Below, piece by piece: positions 38,673-49,418 of a stretch of 64,000 bases of DNA (the stretch's first letter is position 1; every line of letters begins with the position of its first letter). Origin of the DNA: Asaia bogorensis (GTDB lineage Bacteria; Pseudomonadota; Alphaproteobacteria; Acetobacterales; Acetobacteraceae); contig CAMBMS010000005.1 in NCBI GenBank assembly GCA_945868845.1, positions 113,059 through 177,058 of the forward strand. Reading direction: 5' to 3'. The notes beneath the pieces were generated by a model. It had not been told where the DNA came from. It did not search any database and saw only the letters and a list, made by a program, of their open reading frames with translations. The translations under genes were made by a program, and so were the position numbers.

Positions 38673-39787
38673 CAACCCATTTCACCCTGTGCACAACCGA
38701 CGGCGATGCCCGCGCCGGCACGATAGTCACCTCGCACGGCTCCATCCAAACCCCGGTGTTCATGCCCGTCGGCACCGCCGGCACGGTGAAGGCAATGACG
38801 GCAGACGCCGTGCGCGCCACCGGCGCGTCCATCATCCTCAGCAACACCTACCATTTGATGCTTCGCCCAGGCGCGGATCGCGTCGCAGCCCTTGGCGGCC
38901 TACGCCGAATGATGGACTGGCCCGGCCCCATCCTCACCGATTCCGGCGGCTTCCAGATCATGTCGCTTTCCAAATTAAGGAAGTTGGATAAGGATGGCGT
39001 CACCTTCCAATCCCATATCGACGGCTCCACGCACCGCCTTACCCCAGAACGCGCCATACGCATCCAGCACCTTCTGGACACGACCATCACCATGTCGCTC
39101 GACGAATGCACCCCGTTCGCCGCCACGGAAGAAGAAGCGCGCACCTCCATGGAACTCTCCATGCGCTGGGCCGCGCGCGGAAAATCTGCTTTTTCGGCAC
39201 GCGACGGCTATGCCCTGTTCGGCATCGTGCAAGGCGGCATTTACCGCGACCTACGCCACCGCTCCACCGACGCGCTACAAGAAATCGGCTTCGACGGCTA
39301 CGCCATCGGTGGCCTTGCCGTAGGCGAAGGCCAGCAAACCATGTTCGATGTCCTCGCATTCACCACCCCGCAACTGCCCACCGATAAACCCCGCTACCTT
39401 ATGGGCGTCGGCACACCCGACGATTTGATCGGTGCCGTCGCGCGTGGCGTGGATATGTTTGATTGCGTCATGCCCACCCGCGCCGGCCGCACCGCCCGCG
39501 CCTTCACCTCGCGTGGCATCTTCAACCTGCGCAATGCCCGCTTCGCCACCGAAGACCGCCCGCTTGACCCCGCCTGCACCTGCCCCGCCTGCGCCCGCCA
39601 CACGCGCGCCTACCTGCACCATTTGTTTCGCGCCGAGGAAATACTGGGACTAATGCTGCTGACATGGCATAATCTGCACTACTATCAGCACCTGATGCGT
39701 AGCCTGCGCGCGGCCATCCTCACCGGCACCTTCAGCGAAACCGCCGCCAAAATCCGGGAAAACTGGACCGCCGGAGATCAAACATGA
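38669..39787 (+). CDS. tgt: tRNA-guanine transglycosylase
   Basis: The 372-residue enzyme exchanges guanine-34 for preQ1 in tRNAs with GUN anticodons. Substrate and catalytic motifs are [10 protein letters not shown], the Asp of [32 protein letters not shown] and the Asp nucleophile in [12 protein letters not shown]. The C-terminal zinc site is CTCPAC plus a His in TWHNLHYY. It overlaps queA upstream and queF downstream by 4 bases each. Confidence 0.95.
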   Translation: MTTHFTLCTTDGDARAGTIVTSHGSIQTPVFMPVGTAGTVKAMTADAVRATGASIILSNTYHLMLRPGADRVAALGGLRRMMDWPGPILTDSGGFQIMSLSKLRKLDKDGVTFQSHIDGSTHRLTPERAIRIQHLLDTTITMSLDECTPFAATEEEARTSMELSMRWAARGKSAFSARDGYALFGIVQGGIYRDLRHRSTDALQEIGFDGYAIGGLAVGEGQQTMFDVLAFTTPQLPTDKPRYLMGVGTPDDLIGAVARGVDMFDCVMPTRAGRTARAFTSRGIFNLRNARFATEDRPLDPACTCPACARHTRAYLHHLFRAEEILGLMLLTWHNLHYYQHLMRSLRAAILTGTFSETAAKIRENWTAGDQT

Positions 39788-40248
39788 CCAACAAGACCTA
39801 CCAGGACCTCACCCAGCTCGGCCGCCCCAGCGCGCTGCCCGCCAATCCGGACGAGGCTGTACTGGAAATTGTGCCCAACCCCAAGCCGGGCTCGCATTAC
39901 CTCATCCGATTCACGTGCCCGGAATTCACCTCGCTTTGCCCGATCACCGGCCAGCCAGATTTCGCGCATATCGTCATTGACTACATGCCGCGCGAGAGCA
40001 TCGTCGAAAGCAAATCCCTGAAATTTTATTTTTCCTCCTTTCGCAACCACGGCGCCTTCCACGAAGCCTGCACTATGCAAATCGCCCAACGGCTCACCGT
40101 TCTGCTCAACCCTATCTGGCTGCGGATCGGCGCCTACTGGTATCCGCGCGGTGGCATGCCCATCGATGTATTCTGGCAAACTGGCACCCCGCCTGATGGC
40201 ACCTGGATTCCGCCGCAGGATGTGCCCACCTATCGCGGCCGTGGCTAA
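39784..40248 (+). CDS. queF: NADPH-dependent 7-cyano-7-deazaguanine reductase
   Basis: The 154-residue protein is a unimodular QueF that reduces preQ0 nitrile to preQ1. The catalytic Cys is in [14 protein letters not shown], the specific motif [20 protein letters not shown] binds substrate and NADPH, and [10 protein letters not shown] follows. Because the operon has QueF but no visible queC/D/E, it would work on imported or elsewhere-made preQ0. Its stop overlaps the queG start. Confidence 0.95.
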   Translation: MTNKTYQDLTQLGRPSALPANPDEAVLEIVPNPKPGSHYLIRFTCPEFTSLCPITGQPDFAHIVIDYMPRESIVESKSLKFYFSSFRNHGAFHEACTMQIAQRLTVLLNPIWLRIGAYWYPRGGMPIDVFWQTGTPPDGTWIPPQDVPTYRGRG

Positions 40249-41281
40249 AGATCCCAGAGAAGCCATCCGCGCCAAGGCGCGCGACCTTGGCTTCGATGCC
40301 ATCGGCTTCACACGCGCCGAACTTTCATCCGAAACCCGTACCCACCTGCAAGACTTTCTCGCCGCCGAACAGCACGGTGACATGTCATGGCTCGCCAGCC
40401 GCGCCGAACAACGCGCCCACCCGCAAGCCCTGTGGCCGGCAGCCAAAACCGTCATCAGCCTCGGCCTTAACTATACCCCAGCCGACGACCCACTGGAGAA
40501 CCTGCACCACCGCAACCGCGCCAACATCTCCGTCTACGCCCGCCACCGCGACTACCACGACGTCATGAAAGGCATGCTGAAACATCTCGCCCAATTCATC
40601 GTCAAGACCCATGCCCCGAAAGTAAAAGTCTTCGTTGACACCGCACCCATTATGGAGAAGCCGCTGGCCGAGCGCGCAGGCCTTGGCTGGCAAGGCAAGC
40701 ACACCAATCTTGTGTCGCGCCAGCACGGCTCATGGCTCTTCCTCGGAGAAATCCTCACCACGCTCGACATCACACCGGACAAACCGCATGCCGACCATTG
40801 TGGCACCTGCACCGCCTGCCAAACTATCTGCCCCACGCAAGCCTTCCCGGCGCCCTATCGCCTCGATGCCACGCGCTGTATCTCCTACCTCACCATCGAA
40901 CACCCCGGCCCGATCCCGCACGAATTCCGCAAACAGATCGGCAACCGCATCTATGGCTGCGATGACTGCCTTGCCGTCTGCCCCTGGAATCGCTTTGCGC
41001 AAACCTCCCGCCACGCGAAACTTAACGCGCGCGCCGACCTCACTGCCCCCTGCCTCGCCGATCTCGCCACCCTGACAGACGCGCAATTTCGGCAAAAATT
41101 CACCGGCTCCCCCATCAAGCGCATTGGCCGCGACCGTTTCATCCGCAATGTTGCCATCTCCATCGGCAACAGCGCCGATATCACCCTCATTCCCATCGCC
41201 CAAACGCTGGCGAACGATCCCAACCCGATCGTCGCGGAGGCCGCTCAATGGGCCGTCACCGAACTCAGCGGCGCGCCATGA
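40241..41281 (+). CDS. queG: Epoxyqueuosine reductase
   Basis: The 346-residue cobalamin- and 4Fe-4S-dependent enzyme reduces epoxyqueuosine to queuosine in tRNA. I place the start at GTG 40241, overlapping the queF stop, because it gives the normal N-terminus [17 protein letters not shown]. Two ferredoxin-like cysteine sets are present ([17 protein letters not shown] and [14 protein letters not shown]), as is [20 protein letters not shown]-like tail ends near [12 protein letters not shown]. It completes the salvage pathway in this operon. Confidence 0.95.
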   Translation: MAKDPREAIRAKARDLGFDAIGFTRAELSSETRTHLQDFLAAEQHGDMSWLASRAEQRAHPQALWPAAKTVISLGLNYTPADDPLENLHHRNRANISVYARHRDYHDVMKGMLKHLAQFIVKTHAPKVKVFVDTAPIMEKPLAERAGLGWQGKHTNLVSRQHGSWLFLGEILTTLDITPDKPHADHCGTCTACQTICPTQAFPAPYRLDATRCISYLTIEHPGPIPHEFRKQIGNRIYGCDDCLAVCPWNRFAQTSRHAKLNARADLTAPCLADLATLTDAQFRQKFTGSPIKRIGRDRFIRNVAISIGNSADITLIPIAQTLANDPNPIVAEAAQWAVTELSGAP

Positions 41282-41496
41282 CAAATCTCGTCAAGCGCAG
41301 CTTCTCCCTCAACAGCCATCGCACCTCGATCGCGCTGGAGCCGGAATTCTGGACCGTACTAATCGCCCTTGCTGCCGCCGACGGCCACGGCCTCGCTACC
41401 CTCATCACTCGGCTGGATGCCACCCGCGAGCCCACACGCCCGCTCGCCTCCGTCCTACGCGTGCATGCGCTACTTTCTCAATGCGCTGTTTGTTGA
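41278..41496 (+). CDS. Ribbon-helix-helix domain protein
   Basis: The 72-residue protein has the RHH_4 pattern: VKRSFSLNSHRTSIALEPEF, then WTVLIALAAADGHGLATLI and a short helix ending LASVLRVHALLSQ. Such proteins are predicted DNA-binding dimers. It starts inside the queG stop (ATGA) and is the only recognisable transcription-factor-like gene in the window. Autoregulation of the que operon is possible but not shown. Confidence 0.8.
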   Translation: MTNLVKRSFSLNSHRTSIALEPEFWTVLIALAAADGHGLATLITRLDATREPTRPLASVLRVHALLSQCAVC

Positions 41497-41812
41497 CGCG
41501 CTGACAAAACTTTCGCCGGCATGCTGTCTTCCTAGTAAAAACATTATCGCAGGGCAACAAAACCACTGCGCCACGCCCGCCATGTGGTCCCTCCGCCGGT
41601 CAGCCCCTATGTTACTCTCCGATCAACTGTTCATCGTGGCGAAGTAGGCGGGTCAAGCCGGCCATCCGGAGGCCAGGCCGCGCCAAGACATTCAAAATCT
41701 ACCCCGCCTCCCCTCCTGGCAGCTGCATCCGCCCGGACAGGCGCAGAACTCCGTCATCCGAACTGCTGAGACTGATCCGTCCAACATGCACCCGCCTGCT
41801 GTAGCCGGCAGA
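41497..41812. other. Gap without recognisable genes
   Basis: About 315 bases between the RHH gene and the end of the hydantoinase region. I see no tRNA, promoter pair or conserved ORF. Short frames here do not resemble known proteins. Confidence 0.4.
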
Positions 41813-41950
41813 CTAGGCCGGCACCGTGACCGCCGGTGTTGCCATGACAGGCGCCGATATCCCCTTTTCCAGGGTTCCCGGCAGCGGCCAGGGTAACAGC
41901 AACTCCGCCCCGCCCAGCACCAGCTCGTGCGCCACCACCCGCCGCCGCAT
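41813..41950 (-). CDS. Possible 45-residue ORF coupled to the hydantoinase gene
   Basis: An ATG one base after the hydantoinase stop opens a 45-residue frame (MRRRVVAHELVLGGAELLLP, then WPLPGTLEKGISAPVMATPA). Third positions are GC-rich and the spacing suggests coupling, but I recognise no relative. It could also be a remnant. Confidence 0.3.
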   Translation of the reverse strand: MRRRVVAHELVLGGAELLLPWPLPGTLEKGISAPVMATPAVTVPA

Positions 41951-41951
41951 C

Positions 41952-44900
41952 TCAGCCCGGCATCCCGCAGCCACCGCCACCGGGGGTTTCGATCACGAAC
42001 ACATCGCCCGCTTCCAGCTCCGCGCTATCGGTGCCGCTCAGAATGTCTTGCGTGCCGTTGCGCCGCTCCACCCATTGCCGCCCCGCCGCGCCGTCCTCGC
42101 CGCCGGTTAGGCCAAAGGGGGGCACATTGCGGCGTGACGCGACAATAATCGCCGTCATCCGGTCCAGAAACCGGATTTTCCGTCGCGCCCCATCGCCGCC
42201 GCGCCATTTACCGGCGCCGCCGGAGCCCAACCGAATCGCGAATTCCTCCAGCCGCACCGGGTAGCGCAGTTCCAAAATTTCCGGATCGGTCATGCGCGTA
42301 TTAGTCATATGCGTCTGCACCGCGGACGTCCCGTCAAACCCGGGCCCCGCCCCGGTGCCGCCGCAGATCGTCTCGTAATATTGCCGGTGCGCGTCGCCGA
42401 AAATAAAATTGTTCATCGTCGCCTGCGAACACGCGATCGCCCCGAGCGCGCCAAACAGCGCGTTGCAGGTGGCCTGCGACACTTCCGTGTTACCCGCCAC
42501 CACCGCTGCCCCCGGCGCAGGCGAGAGAAATGTGCCGGGCGGAATAATGATTTGCAACGGTTTCAAGCATCCGTCATTGAGCGGAATATCATCACCTACC
42601 AGGCAGCGGAACACGTACAGCACTACCGCGCGCGTCACCGCTGGCGGCGAGTTGAAATTTTCCGCGCGCTGCGCCCCTGTGCCGGTGAAATCTACGATCG
42701 CTGTACGGCTCGCCTGATCGACGCTAACCGACACCTGCAATGGCGCCCCGGTATCCATCGTATAGTTAAAACTCCCCGAACCGATGCGAGAAAGCACGCG
42801 GCGGACACTCTCCTCCGCGTTGTCCATCACATGGCGCATATAGGCGCGCGTAGTCGGCCAGCCGAACTGCGCCACCACGCGCTGCAATTCCTGCACGCCC
42901 TTCTCATTCGCCGCCACCTGCGCCTTGATATCGGCGACATTCACATCAGGGCTTCGCGCCGGATATTTAGCCCCCGCCAGCAACGCACGAAATTCTGGCT
43001 CGCGGAAATGCCCCCGTTCAACGAGCAGAAAATCGTCAATGACGACACCTTCTTCCTCGAGCGTGCGCGAGATCGGCGGCGTCGAACCTGGCGTGGTACC
43101 ACCAATATCCGCATGATGGCCACGTGAGCCGACGAAAAACAGTATTTCGGTCGCGGCCTCGTCGAACACCGGCGTGATCACCGTCACATCCGGCAGATGC
43201 GTGCCGCCATTGAATGGATTGTTCAACGCAACCACATCGCCCGGCCGCAAGCTTTCGCGCCGATTTTGCAACACGATGCGCACGCTCTCGCCCATGGCGC
43301 CGAGATGCACCGGAACATGCGGTGCATTCGCTACTAGCCCGCCTTCAGAATCGAAAATCGCGCAGGAAAAATCTAGCCGTTCCTTGATATTCACGCTGAG
43401 CGACGTGTTCTGCAGTACGGCGCCCGTTTGTTCCGCCACACTCATGAACAGATTGTTGAACAGCTCCAAAAACACCGGGTCCGCCCGCTCACTGCCTGCC
43501 GGCACGCGCGAGGGCAGCGGCACGACACGACGCAAGATCATATGATCCAGCGCAGTCACACTGGCATGCCAGCCCGGCTCAATCATCGTCGTCGCGTTCT
43601 GCTCGCGAATCAGCGCCGGCCCCGCGAGCACATCTCCCGCGCGCAACGCCACCCGATCATAGATCGGCGCATCATGTTCCGCACCGCCGGTAAATATTTT
43701 TACCCGCTCCATCACATCCAACGGGGCGCCTCCTCGAGCCGGTAAATGCCGCTCCGCCACCCGGTCACCGGCCGCCACCGCTTCGACCGCCACCGCCTCC
43801 ACCACGATCGCGCGCTCCGGCGTGGCAAAGCCGAACCGTGCCCGGTGCGCCTCGGTAAAATCCACAGTGATGGCCGGAAGATCACGCAAGCCCACGATCA
43901 ACGCTGCTTCCGTCCCTGCATAGCGCAAGTGCACCTGTCGGTGCACCGCTATATCTGCAGCCGCCGCGCCCTGCGCCAGCAAAGCCGTCGTGGCCTCCGC
44001 CCCCAGCCGATCCGCTAGCTCGGCAAGCGCGGCCATGGCATGGTCATCCAAGGGTATTTCGACCGCCTGCTCGCGCATCGCCGTCTGATCCGCCAGCCCC
44101 ATACCGTAGGCGGAGAGCACGCCGGCGAACGGATGGATAAATACCGTCTCCATCCCCAGCTCATCGGCCACCAGGCACGCATGCTGCCCCGCCGCGCCGC
44201 CAAAGCATTGCAACGCAAATTGCGTCACATCATGGCCTTTCTGCACGGAGACCTGCTTGATCGCATTCGCCATGTTCGCCACCGCGATGCGCAAAAACCC
44301 CTCCGCGATAACGCACGGGTCGCGCCGTTCGCCAGTCGCCCGGGCAATCTCCTCAGCCAGTGCGGTGAATTTCTCCCGCACCACACGGCCATCCAACGGC
44401 GCGTCGCCATTGGGCCCGAATACGGCCGGAAAATGCGCCGGCTGGATCTTGCCCACGCAGACATTCGCATCCGTCACCGTCAACGGGCCGCCATTGCGAT
44501 AACAAGCCGGGCCCGGCACTGCCCCGGCACTATCCGGCCCGACGCGGAACCGCGCCCCATCGAAATACAGGATCGAGCCGCCCCCTGCCGCCACGGTGTT
44601 GATCGCCATCATCGGCGCGCGCATGCGCACACCCGCCACCTGTGTTTCAAACGCGCGCTCGAACGCCCCCGCATACAGCGCCACATCCGTCGATGTGCCG
44701 CCCATATCGAACCCAATCACTCGATGGAACCCGGCGCTCTCCGCCGTCCGCGCCGCACCGACAATGCCACCCGCGGGGCCTGACAGGATCGCATCCTTGC
44801 CCTGAAATCCATCTGCGCGCGCCAGCCCGCCACTTGATTGCATGAAGTAAAGTTTTACTCCGGCCAATTCGCTTGCCACACTCTCCACATAGCGGCGCAG

Positions 44901-45545
44901 AATGGGCGAAAGATACGCATCCACGACCGTGGTATCGCCGCGCGGAATCAACCGTAGCAAGGGCGAAACCACATGCGAGGCCGAGACCTGCGTAAACCCC
45001 GATTCGCGCGCCAGCGCGGCCAGCCTCTGCTCATGCTCGGGATATTTCCACGCATGCATCAGCACGATCGCACAAGAAAGAATCCCCTGCTTGCGCGCGT
45101 GGGCGAACACATGCCGCGCATGGGGTTCGTCCAGCGCCTCGATCTCATCGCCATCAGTACCGACGCGCCCTCCGACCTCCGCTACTTCCTCATACAGCAT
45201 GCTCGGGAGGGTAATCGCGAGGTCGAACAAACGCGGCCGGGCCTGATTGCCGATGCGTAACGCGTCGCGAAATCCCTTGTTCACGATCAGCAACACGCGA
45301 TCGCCCTTGCGCTCCAGAAGCGCATTGGTCGCCACGGTCGTGCCCATCTTCACCGCCTCGATCATGCCGCTCGGAATGGGCGCGTCCGCCGCCAGTCCCA
45401 GCACAGTCTTGATCCCCGCCACCGCGGCGTCGCGGTAGCGCCCTGGATTTTCGCTTAATAATTTATGCGTTATCAGCCGTCCATCCGGATCACGCGCCAC
45501 GATATCGGTAAACGTGCCGCCACGATCGACCCAGAATTGCCACAT
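41952..45545 (-). CDS. Fused hydantoinase A/B (5-oxoprolinase-type) enzyme
   Basis: One 1197-residue ORF joins HyuA (about 1-680) and HyuB (about 690-1190), as in ATP-dependent 5-oxoprolinases. HyuA motifs include [56 protein letters not shown] and [20 protein letters not shown]. HyuB motifs include [51 protein letters not shown] and the C-terminal [12 protein letters not shown]. It would open a cyclic imide or lactam with ATP; 5-oxoproline is the best-known substrate. The start is ATG 45545, or GTG 45557, which would overlap the upstream aldolase gene. Confidence 0.92.
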   Translation of the reverse strand: MWQFWVDRGGTFTDIVARDPDGRLITHKLLSENPGRYRDAAVAGIKTVLGLAADAPIPSGMIEAVKMGTTVATNALLERKGDRVLLIVNKGFRDALRIGNQARPRLFDLAITLPSMLYEEVAEVGGRVGTDGDEIEALDEPHARHVFAHARKQGILSCAIVLMHAWKYPEHEQRLAALARESGFTQVSASHVVSPLLRLIPRGDTTVVDAYLSPILRRYVESVASELAGVKLYFMQSSGGLARADGFQGKDAILSGPAGGIVGAARTAESAGFHRVIGFDMGGTSTDVALYAGAFERAFETQVAGVRMRAPMMAINTVAAGGGSILYFDGARFRVGPDSAGAVPGPACYRNGGPLTVTDANVCVGKIQPAHFPAVFGPNGDAPLDGRVVREKFTALAEEIARATGERRDPCVIAEGFLRIAVANMANAIKQVSVQKGHDVTQFALQCFGGAAGQHACLVADELGMETVFIHPFAGVLSAYGMGLADQTAMREQAVEIPLDDHAMAALAELADRLGAEATTALLAQGAAAADIAVHRQVHLRYAGTEAALIVGLRDLPAITVDFTEAHRARFGFATPERAIVVEAVAVEAVAAGDRVAERHLPARGGAPLDVMERVKIFTGGAEHDAPIYDRVALRAGDVLAGPALIREQNATTMIEPGWHASVTALDHMILRRVVPLPSRVPAGSERADPVFLELFNNLFMSVAEQTGAVLQNTSLSVNIKERLDFSCAIFDSEGGLVANAPHVPVHLGAMGESVRIVLQNRRESLRPGDVVALNNPFNGGTHLPDVTVITPVFDEAATEILFFVGSRGHHADIGGTTPGSTPPISRTLEEEGVVIDDFLLVERGHFREPEFRALLAGAKYPARSPDVNVADIKAQVAANEKGVQELQRVVAQFGWPTTRAYMRHVMDNAEESVRRVLSRIGSGSFNYTMDTGAPLQVSVSVDQASRTAIVDFTGTGAQRAENFNSPPAVTRAVVLYVFRCLVGDDIPLNDGCLKPLQIIIPPGTFLSPAPGAAVVAGNTEVSQATCNALFGALGAIACSQATMNNFIFGDAHRQYYETICGGTGAGPGFDGTSAVQTHMTNTRMTDPEILELRYPVRLEEFAIRLGSGGAGKWRGGDGARRKIRFLDRMTAIIVASRRNVPPFGLTGGEDGAAGRQWVERRNGTQDILSGTDSAELEAGDVFVIETPGGGGCGMPG

Positions 45546-45549
45546 CCGC

Positions 45550-46236
45550 TTAGCCACCCACGATCCGTGCGTTAGAGAGAATATCTACCATGAAGTCCGG
45601 CGTCACCAGCCCCTCGCGCACCTTGCGCTCTGTCTCCACCTCCGCCGCCTGCACTGCGCGCAGCCGTTTCAGCACCGCCGCCGCCTGGCCTTGCGGCACC
45701 ACCACCACGCTGTCGGCATCACCCACGATGATATCGCCGGGGCACACATGCACGCCCCCCAAACTCACCGGCGCCCCCACCACGCCAGGTCCGTTGCGCG
45801 CCGGCGAATTCGGCGAGATCCCCTGGCAAAACACCGGCAGTCCGGTGGCGATGATCCCCGCCTTGTCGCGCGCGAGTCCATCGGTGACAAAGGCCGCAAT
45901 CTTCTTGTTGCGCATCATCCCGGCCGCCAGATCACCGAACACGGCGGTGCCGGTAAACCCATCATTGGCGCACACGATCACATCTCCCACCGCGGCTTCC
46001 GCCAGCGCGCCGAACATCGCCACGACATCGGCCGGATAGGCATGCGCCGTCATCGCCACGCCCACAAAAACGGCATTGCCAGGATCCAGCGGCTTGATGC
46101 GGTAATCCACCGCCCCTCGCCCCTCCATCGCGTCGCAAAGATGAGAAGTCTGCGCCCCGCGAAACGCCGCCACCAGCGCCGGATCGGGCCGGGCAAAACC
46201 GCGATGGATACTCAGCAGCGGGGGATTGTCGATCAT
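45550..46236 (-). CDS. RraA-like / 4-hydroxy-4-methyl-2-oxoglutarate aldolase family protein
   Basis: The 228-residue protein has the RraA/HMG-aldolase fold: [20 protein letters not shown], then [16 protein letters not shown]. The metal/pyruvate site follows ([37 protein letters not shown]). [18 protein letters not shown] comes near the end. Class II pyruvate aldolases of this type cleave 4-hydroxy-2-oxo acids; true RraA inhibits RNase E. The two are hard to tell apart by sequence. It is upstream of and almost touching the hydantoinase gene, which favours a metabolic role. Confidence 0.85.
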   Translation of the reverse strand: MIDNPPLLSIHRGFARPDPALVAAFRGAQTSHLCDAMEGRGAVDYRIKPLDPGNAVFVGVAMTAHAYPADVVAMFGALAEAAVGDVIVCANDGFTGTAVFGDLAAGMMRNKKIAAFVTDGLARDKAGIIATGLPVFCQGISPNSPARNGPGVVGAPVSLGGVHVCPGDIIVGDADSVVVVPQGQAAAVLKRLRAVQAAEVETERKVREGLVTPDFMVDILSNARIVGG

Positions 46237-46318
46237 GGCGGATTTTTCCTCAGGGTATGACGCAGCACAATGGCGCACGTTTTGTCGTCGTCAATGATCG
46301 CGTGCTAAACAGGCCACG

Positions 46319-47089
46319 ATGAATGTCCTGGGTAAAATCATCGGTGGCGTGGCCGGCTTCGCGATGGGCGGACCGTTCGGCGCCATTCTGGGTGCCACGC
46401 TCGGGCATGCTGCCGATACCGGCCTGCCACCCAAATTCAGTTTCCCCTTTGGCGGTCCGTCCAGCACCGCCGGGCTCGCCGCCCGCCTCGGCACCCGCGA
46501 TCAGGTTTTCGCCGTATGCGTCATCGTCCTCGCCGCCAAGCTGGCCAAATGCGACGGCGCCGTGAAACGCACCGAAATTGACGCCTTCCGCCAAGCCTTC
46601 CACATCCCGCCCGAGGCCGTCCGCGATATCGGCCGTCTGTTCGACGAGGCCCGCGATTCGCCAGACGGATTCGAACCCTATGCCGACCGCCTCGGCCACC
46701 TGTTCGCCGATAATCGCGGTGTATTGGAGGATGTGCTCGCTGCCCTTTTCACCATCGCCCGCGCCGACGGCCCCGCCAATCATGCCGAGGCCGCGTTTCT
46801 GTCGCGCGCCGCCACTCGCTTCGGCCTCGATCAGAACGCCTGGAACCGAGTCCGCCACGCGACCATCCGCCCCGCCAGTAGCGAGCCGAATCCCTATGAC
46901 CTGCTCGGTCTGCCGCCATCAACCGGGGATGACGATATTCGCGCGCGCTGGAAGCAATTGATGCGCGAAAACCACCCGGACGGCCTCGCCGCGCGCGGCG
47001 TGCCCGCCGAATTCGTTGCCCGCGCCACGGAAAAAGTCGCCCGCATCAACGCCGCGTGGGACAAAATCAAGCGCGAGCGCGGCCTGTGA
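46319..47089 (+). CDS. DjlA-like TerB/J-domain co-chaperone
   Basis: The 256-residue protein starts with a Gly-rich helix (IIGGVAGFAMGGPFGAILGA) that could insert in membrane. A TerB-like helical domain follows (about 60-175: LAAKLAKCDGAVKRTEIDAF, then LFTIARADGPANHAEAAF). The C-terminal J-domain (about 190-256) carries NPYDLLGLPPSTGDDDIR and the HPD tripeptide in ENHPDG. It should stimulate DnaK. Its stop overlaps the start of the muramoyl-alanine amidase gene. Confidence 0.88.
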   Translation: MNVLGKIIGGVAGFAMGGPFGAILGATLGHAADTGLPPKFSFPFGGPSSTAGLAARLGTRDQVFAVCVIVLAAKLAKCDGAVKRTEIDAFRQAFHIPPEAVRDIGRLFDEARDSPDGFEPYADRLGHLFADNRGVLEDVLAALFTIARADGPANHAEAAFLSRAATRFGLDQNAWNRVRHATIRPASSEPNPYDLLGLPPSTGDDDIRARWKQLMRENHPDGLAARGVPAEFVARATEKVARINAAWDKIKRERGL

Positions 47090-47823
47090 CTATCGATATT
47101 ATAGACGCCCCCAGCCCCAACCACGACGAACGCACGCCGGGGCAGCCAGTCGATATCCTCGTCCTACACTACACCGGCATGAAAACCGCCCAGGAAGCCA
47201 TCGACCGCCTGCGCGACCCCACCGCCAAAGTGTCCGCGCATTATGTGGTCGACGAGGACGGCACCATTTTCCACCTCGTACCCGAGGACCGCCGCGCCTG
47301 GCATGCCGGAGTGTCTTTCTGGCGCGGCGCCGAACAGATCAACGACCGCTGTATCGGCATCGAGATTGTCAATCCTGGCCATGAATGGGGCTATCGGGAT
47401 TTTCCTGTGCTGCAAATGGCGGCGGTGTGCAATCTCTGCTTACATATCCTGCCGCGCCACCCGATCCCGCCCCGAAACGTTATCGGCCACAGCGACGCGG
47501 CACCGGACCGTAAGGAAGACCCTGGCAAGAAATTCGACTGGGCCGGCCTCGCCGCCAACGGTGTCGGAATCTGGCCAAAAAACATTCCTGATCTTGGCAC
47601 CACCGATATTCTAGTAGACGCGGCTGCTATGCAACAAATCCGAGCCGACCTCGCCGCCATCGGCTACCGCGTCGTCCCCGAAGGTCCGCATGACGGGAAG
47701 CTTGCAACCGTGCTCCGCGCCTTCCAGCGTCATTGGCGCCAGGAGGACATCAACGGTAACGCCGACGTGGGCACCCGCGCCCGGCTGCGTGCTATTCGGG
47801 CCTTATGCGAGGCATCTAGTTAA
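47086..47823 (+). CDS. N-acetylmuramoyl-L-alanine amidase (Amidase_2)
   Basis: The 245-residue amidase cleaves the muramic-acid/L-alanine bond. Zinc and catalytic residues are VLHYTG (His), IGIEIVNPGHEWGY (Glu), and VIGHSDAAPDRKEDPGKKFD (His, Asp, Lys). A C-terminal peptidoglycan-binding-like repeat follows (ILRA-type helix, VLRAFQRHWRQ, then NGNADVGTRARLRAI). There is no signal peptide, so it may recycle muropeptides in the cytoplasm like AmpD. GTG 47086 overlaps the J-protein stop; translation is probably coupled. Confidence 0.9.
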   Translation: MTIDIIDAPSPNHDERTPGQPVDILVLHYTGMKTAQEAIDRLRDPTAKVSAHYVVDEDGTIFHLVPEDRRAWHAGVSFWRGAEQINDRCIGIEIVNPGHEWGYRDFPVLQMAAVCNLCLHILPRHPIPPRNVIGHSDAAPDRKEDPGKKFDWAGLAANGVGIWPKNIPDLGTTDILVDAAAMQQIRADLAAIGYRVVPEGPHDGKLATVLRAFQRHWRQEDINGNADVGTRARLRAIRALCEASS

Positions 47824-47849
47824 TATTACTACCCTCGACACCAGTCCGA

Positions 47850-48190
47850 TCACGGCCGCGCCTCGTCCCGGCCACCATTACGGACTGACCGAAAAAAATT
47901 TCCTACTCCGCCGCCAAATTCTGGCTGCGAACCAGGCGCGCAGAGAGGCCATCCGCAGCCAACAGTTCGCCATGGATGCAACGTTCCACCCCCTTATCTC
48001 GGCCATCGCCACCACCAGGTCGGCGTCACGCACGGTGAACAGACGACGGGCGACGAGCAGGATGGTGCGGCCCCGGCGCAGGCGGGTGAGGGCAGTCTGG
48101 ATCGCCTCCTTACTTTCCGTGTTCAACGCGCTGGTTGCCTCGTCCAGGAGCAGGATGCGTCCCGCCACAGCCGAAGCAACAGAATGCACT
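47850..48190 (-). pseudogene. C-terminal fragment of an ABC exporter ATPase
   Basis: The minus strand keeps only the end of an MsbA-type ATPase: ILLLDEATSALNTESKEAIQ (Walker B and D-loop, with the D-loop Asp changed to Asn), then RRGRTILLVARRLFTVRDAD. In the latter the H-loop His is Arg. Walker A, the signature motif and the whole membrane domain are missing. After DADLVVAMAEI the frame is lost. The remaining bases to 48304 hold nothing else I recognise. Confidence 0.88.
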
Positions 48191-48304
48191 TGGAAGCAGC
48201 GTTCGCCGCGGAATTGGCAAGCAGAGGCAGCGTCATGGTGGCGACCCTGTTTCACACGAGCTGCGCCACGTGGTGGGGCGGCACAGAGTTAACGCATTCG
48301 TCGC

Positions 48305-49336
48305 TTATTGCCCCGGCGCGATCAGCACCTTGGCGTGCGGATTGGGCCAGCGCAGCGATTCGAACATTTCCGGTACTTCCTCCAGCCCGATGACGGCGGT
48401 GATCAGGACGGCGGCCTGGATGCGGCCGGCCGCCAGCATGTCCAGCACCAGCCGGAAATCCTCCGCGATGTAGCCCAGCACGAACTGCACCAAAACCTCC
48501 TTGCGGATGCCGATGCGCGGCATGATCGTGTCCTCGTGGCGGTACACCCCAACCACGAGCACGCGGCCCCGAACCGCCACCAGTTCCATGCACTGGCGGA
48601 TCAGGCCAGGGGCGCCGACGCATTCAAAGATCACCTCCGGCGGGCCTCCGGCGTGGCGGGCAAAGCTTTCGCCAATATTGTCCGCCGCCGGATCGAGCGT
48701 GACGAACGCGCCCAACGACGCGGCGCGCTGGCGGCGGGTGGCATCCGGCTCGCTCACCACCACCGCCCCGGCGCCAGCCGCGCGCGCGAATTGCAGCACG
48801 CCGAGTCCGATCGGCCCCGCGCCCAGGATCAGCACCCGTGCCCCCAGAATCGCCCCGGCCATCCGCACGGCATGCGCACCCACCGCCAGCGGCTCCGCCA
48901 GCGCGGCCTCCCGCAAATCCACCCCTTCCGGCACGCGCAAAGCATGGCGGGCGCCGAGCCGGACGAACTCCGCGTAGCCTCCGGGAACGTCCGGGGCGAG
49001 GCCGACGATCTTGCCCCGGCCACAGAGGATACCCAGCCGGTCGCGGCATTCGCCCAACGGACGGCAATCCTCGCATTCGCGCAGCGGCACGCCGACAACG
49101 CGGTCGCCCGGCTGAAAACCGGCAGCGGCGGACTCGACAACCTCGCCAGAAAATTCATGCCCCAACACCACACCGGGCGGCAGCACAAAGGGGCTGTCCT
49201 CCGTACCGTGGATGTCGGAGCCGCAAATCCCACAATAGGCCACCTTCAACACCAACTCGCCGGCGCCGGCGGTAGGGCGTTGACGGTCCTCAATAACAAG
49301 CGGTTTCCCGACACCCTGAAACACCGCCGCGCGCAT
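48305..49336 (-). CDS. Zinc-dependent medium-chain alcohol/polyol dehydrogenase
   Basis: The 343-residue MDR enzyme carries the catalytic zinc site ([13 protein letters not shown], then [10 protein letters not shown]). The structural-zinc lobe has cysteines in [20 protein letters not shown], and the NAD-binding glycine motif is in [13 protein letters not shown]. It resembles threonine/sorbitol dehydrogenase-like oxidoreductases and oxidises an alcohol to a ketone or aldehyde. Its start (AGGGAGG RBS before 49336) is divergent from the SDR gene 82 bases away, so a shared control region is likely. Confidence 0.9.
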   Translation of the reverse strand: MRAAVFQGVGKPLVIEDRQRPTAGAGELVLKVAYCGICGSDIHGTEDSPFVLPPGVVLGHEFSGEVVESAAAGFQPGDRVVGVPLRECEDCRPLGECRDRLGILCGRGKIVGLAPDVPGGYAEFVRLGARHALRVPEGVDLREAALAEPLAVGAHAVRMAGAILGARVLILGAGPIGLGVLQFARAAGAGAVVVSEPDATRRQRAASLGAFVTLDPAADNIGESFARHAGGPPEVIFECVGAPGLIRQCMELVAVRGRVLVVGVYRHEDTIMPRIGIRKEVLVQFVLGYIAEDFRLVLDMLAAGRIQAAVLITAVIGLEEVPEMFESLRWPNPHAKVLIAPGQ

Positions 49337-49418
49337 TGTAACCTCCCTTGCTGATCGCCTACCGTTGTCCGCCTGCGGGCCGCGTGCAAGCATTTGCGCG
49401 TCACGCGGAGGAAACGCT

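Noticed and set aside
47690..48292. Plus-strand ORF of 200 codons across 47.7-48.3 kb
   Set aside because: It overlaps the amidase 3' end and the antisense of the ABC relic; low-complexity Arg/Ser composition.
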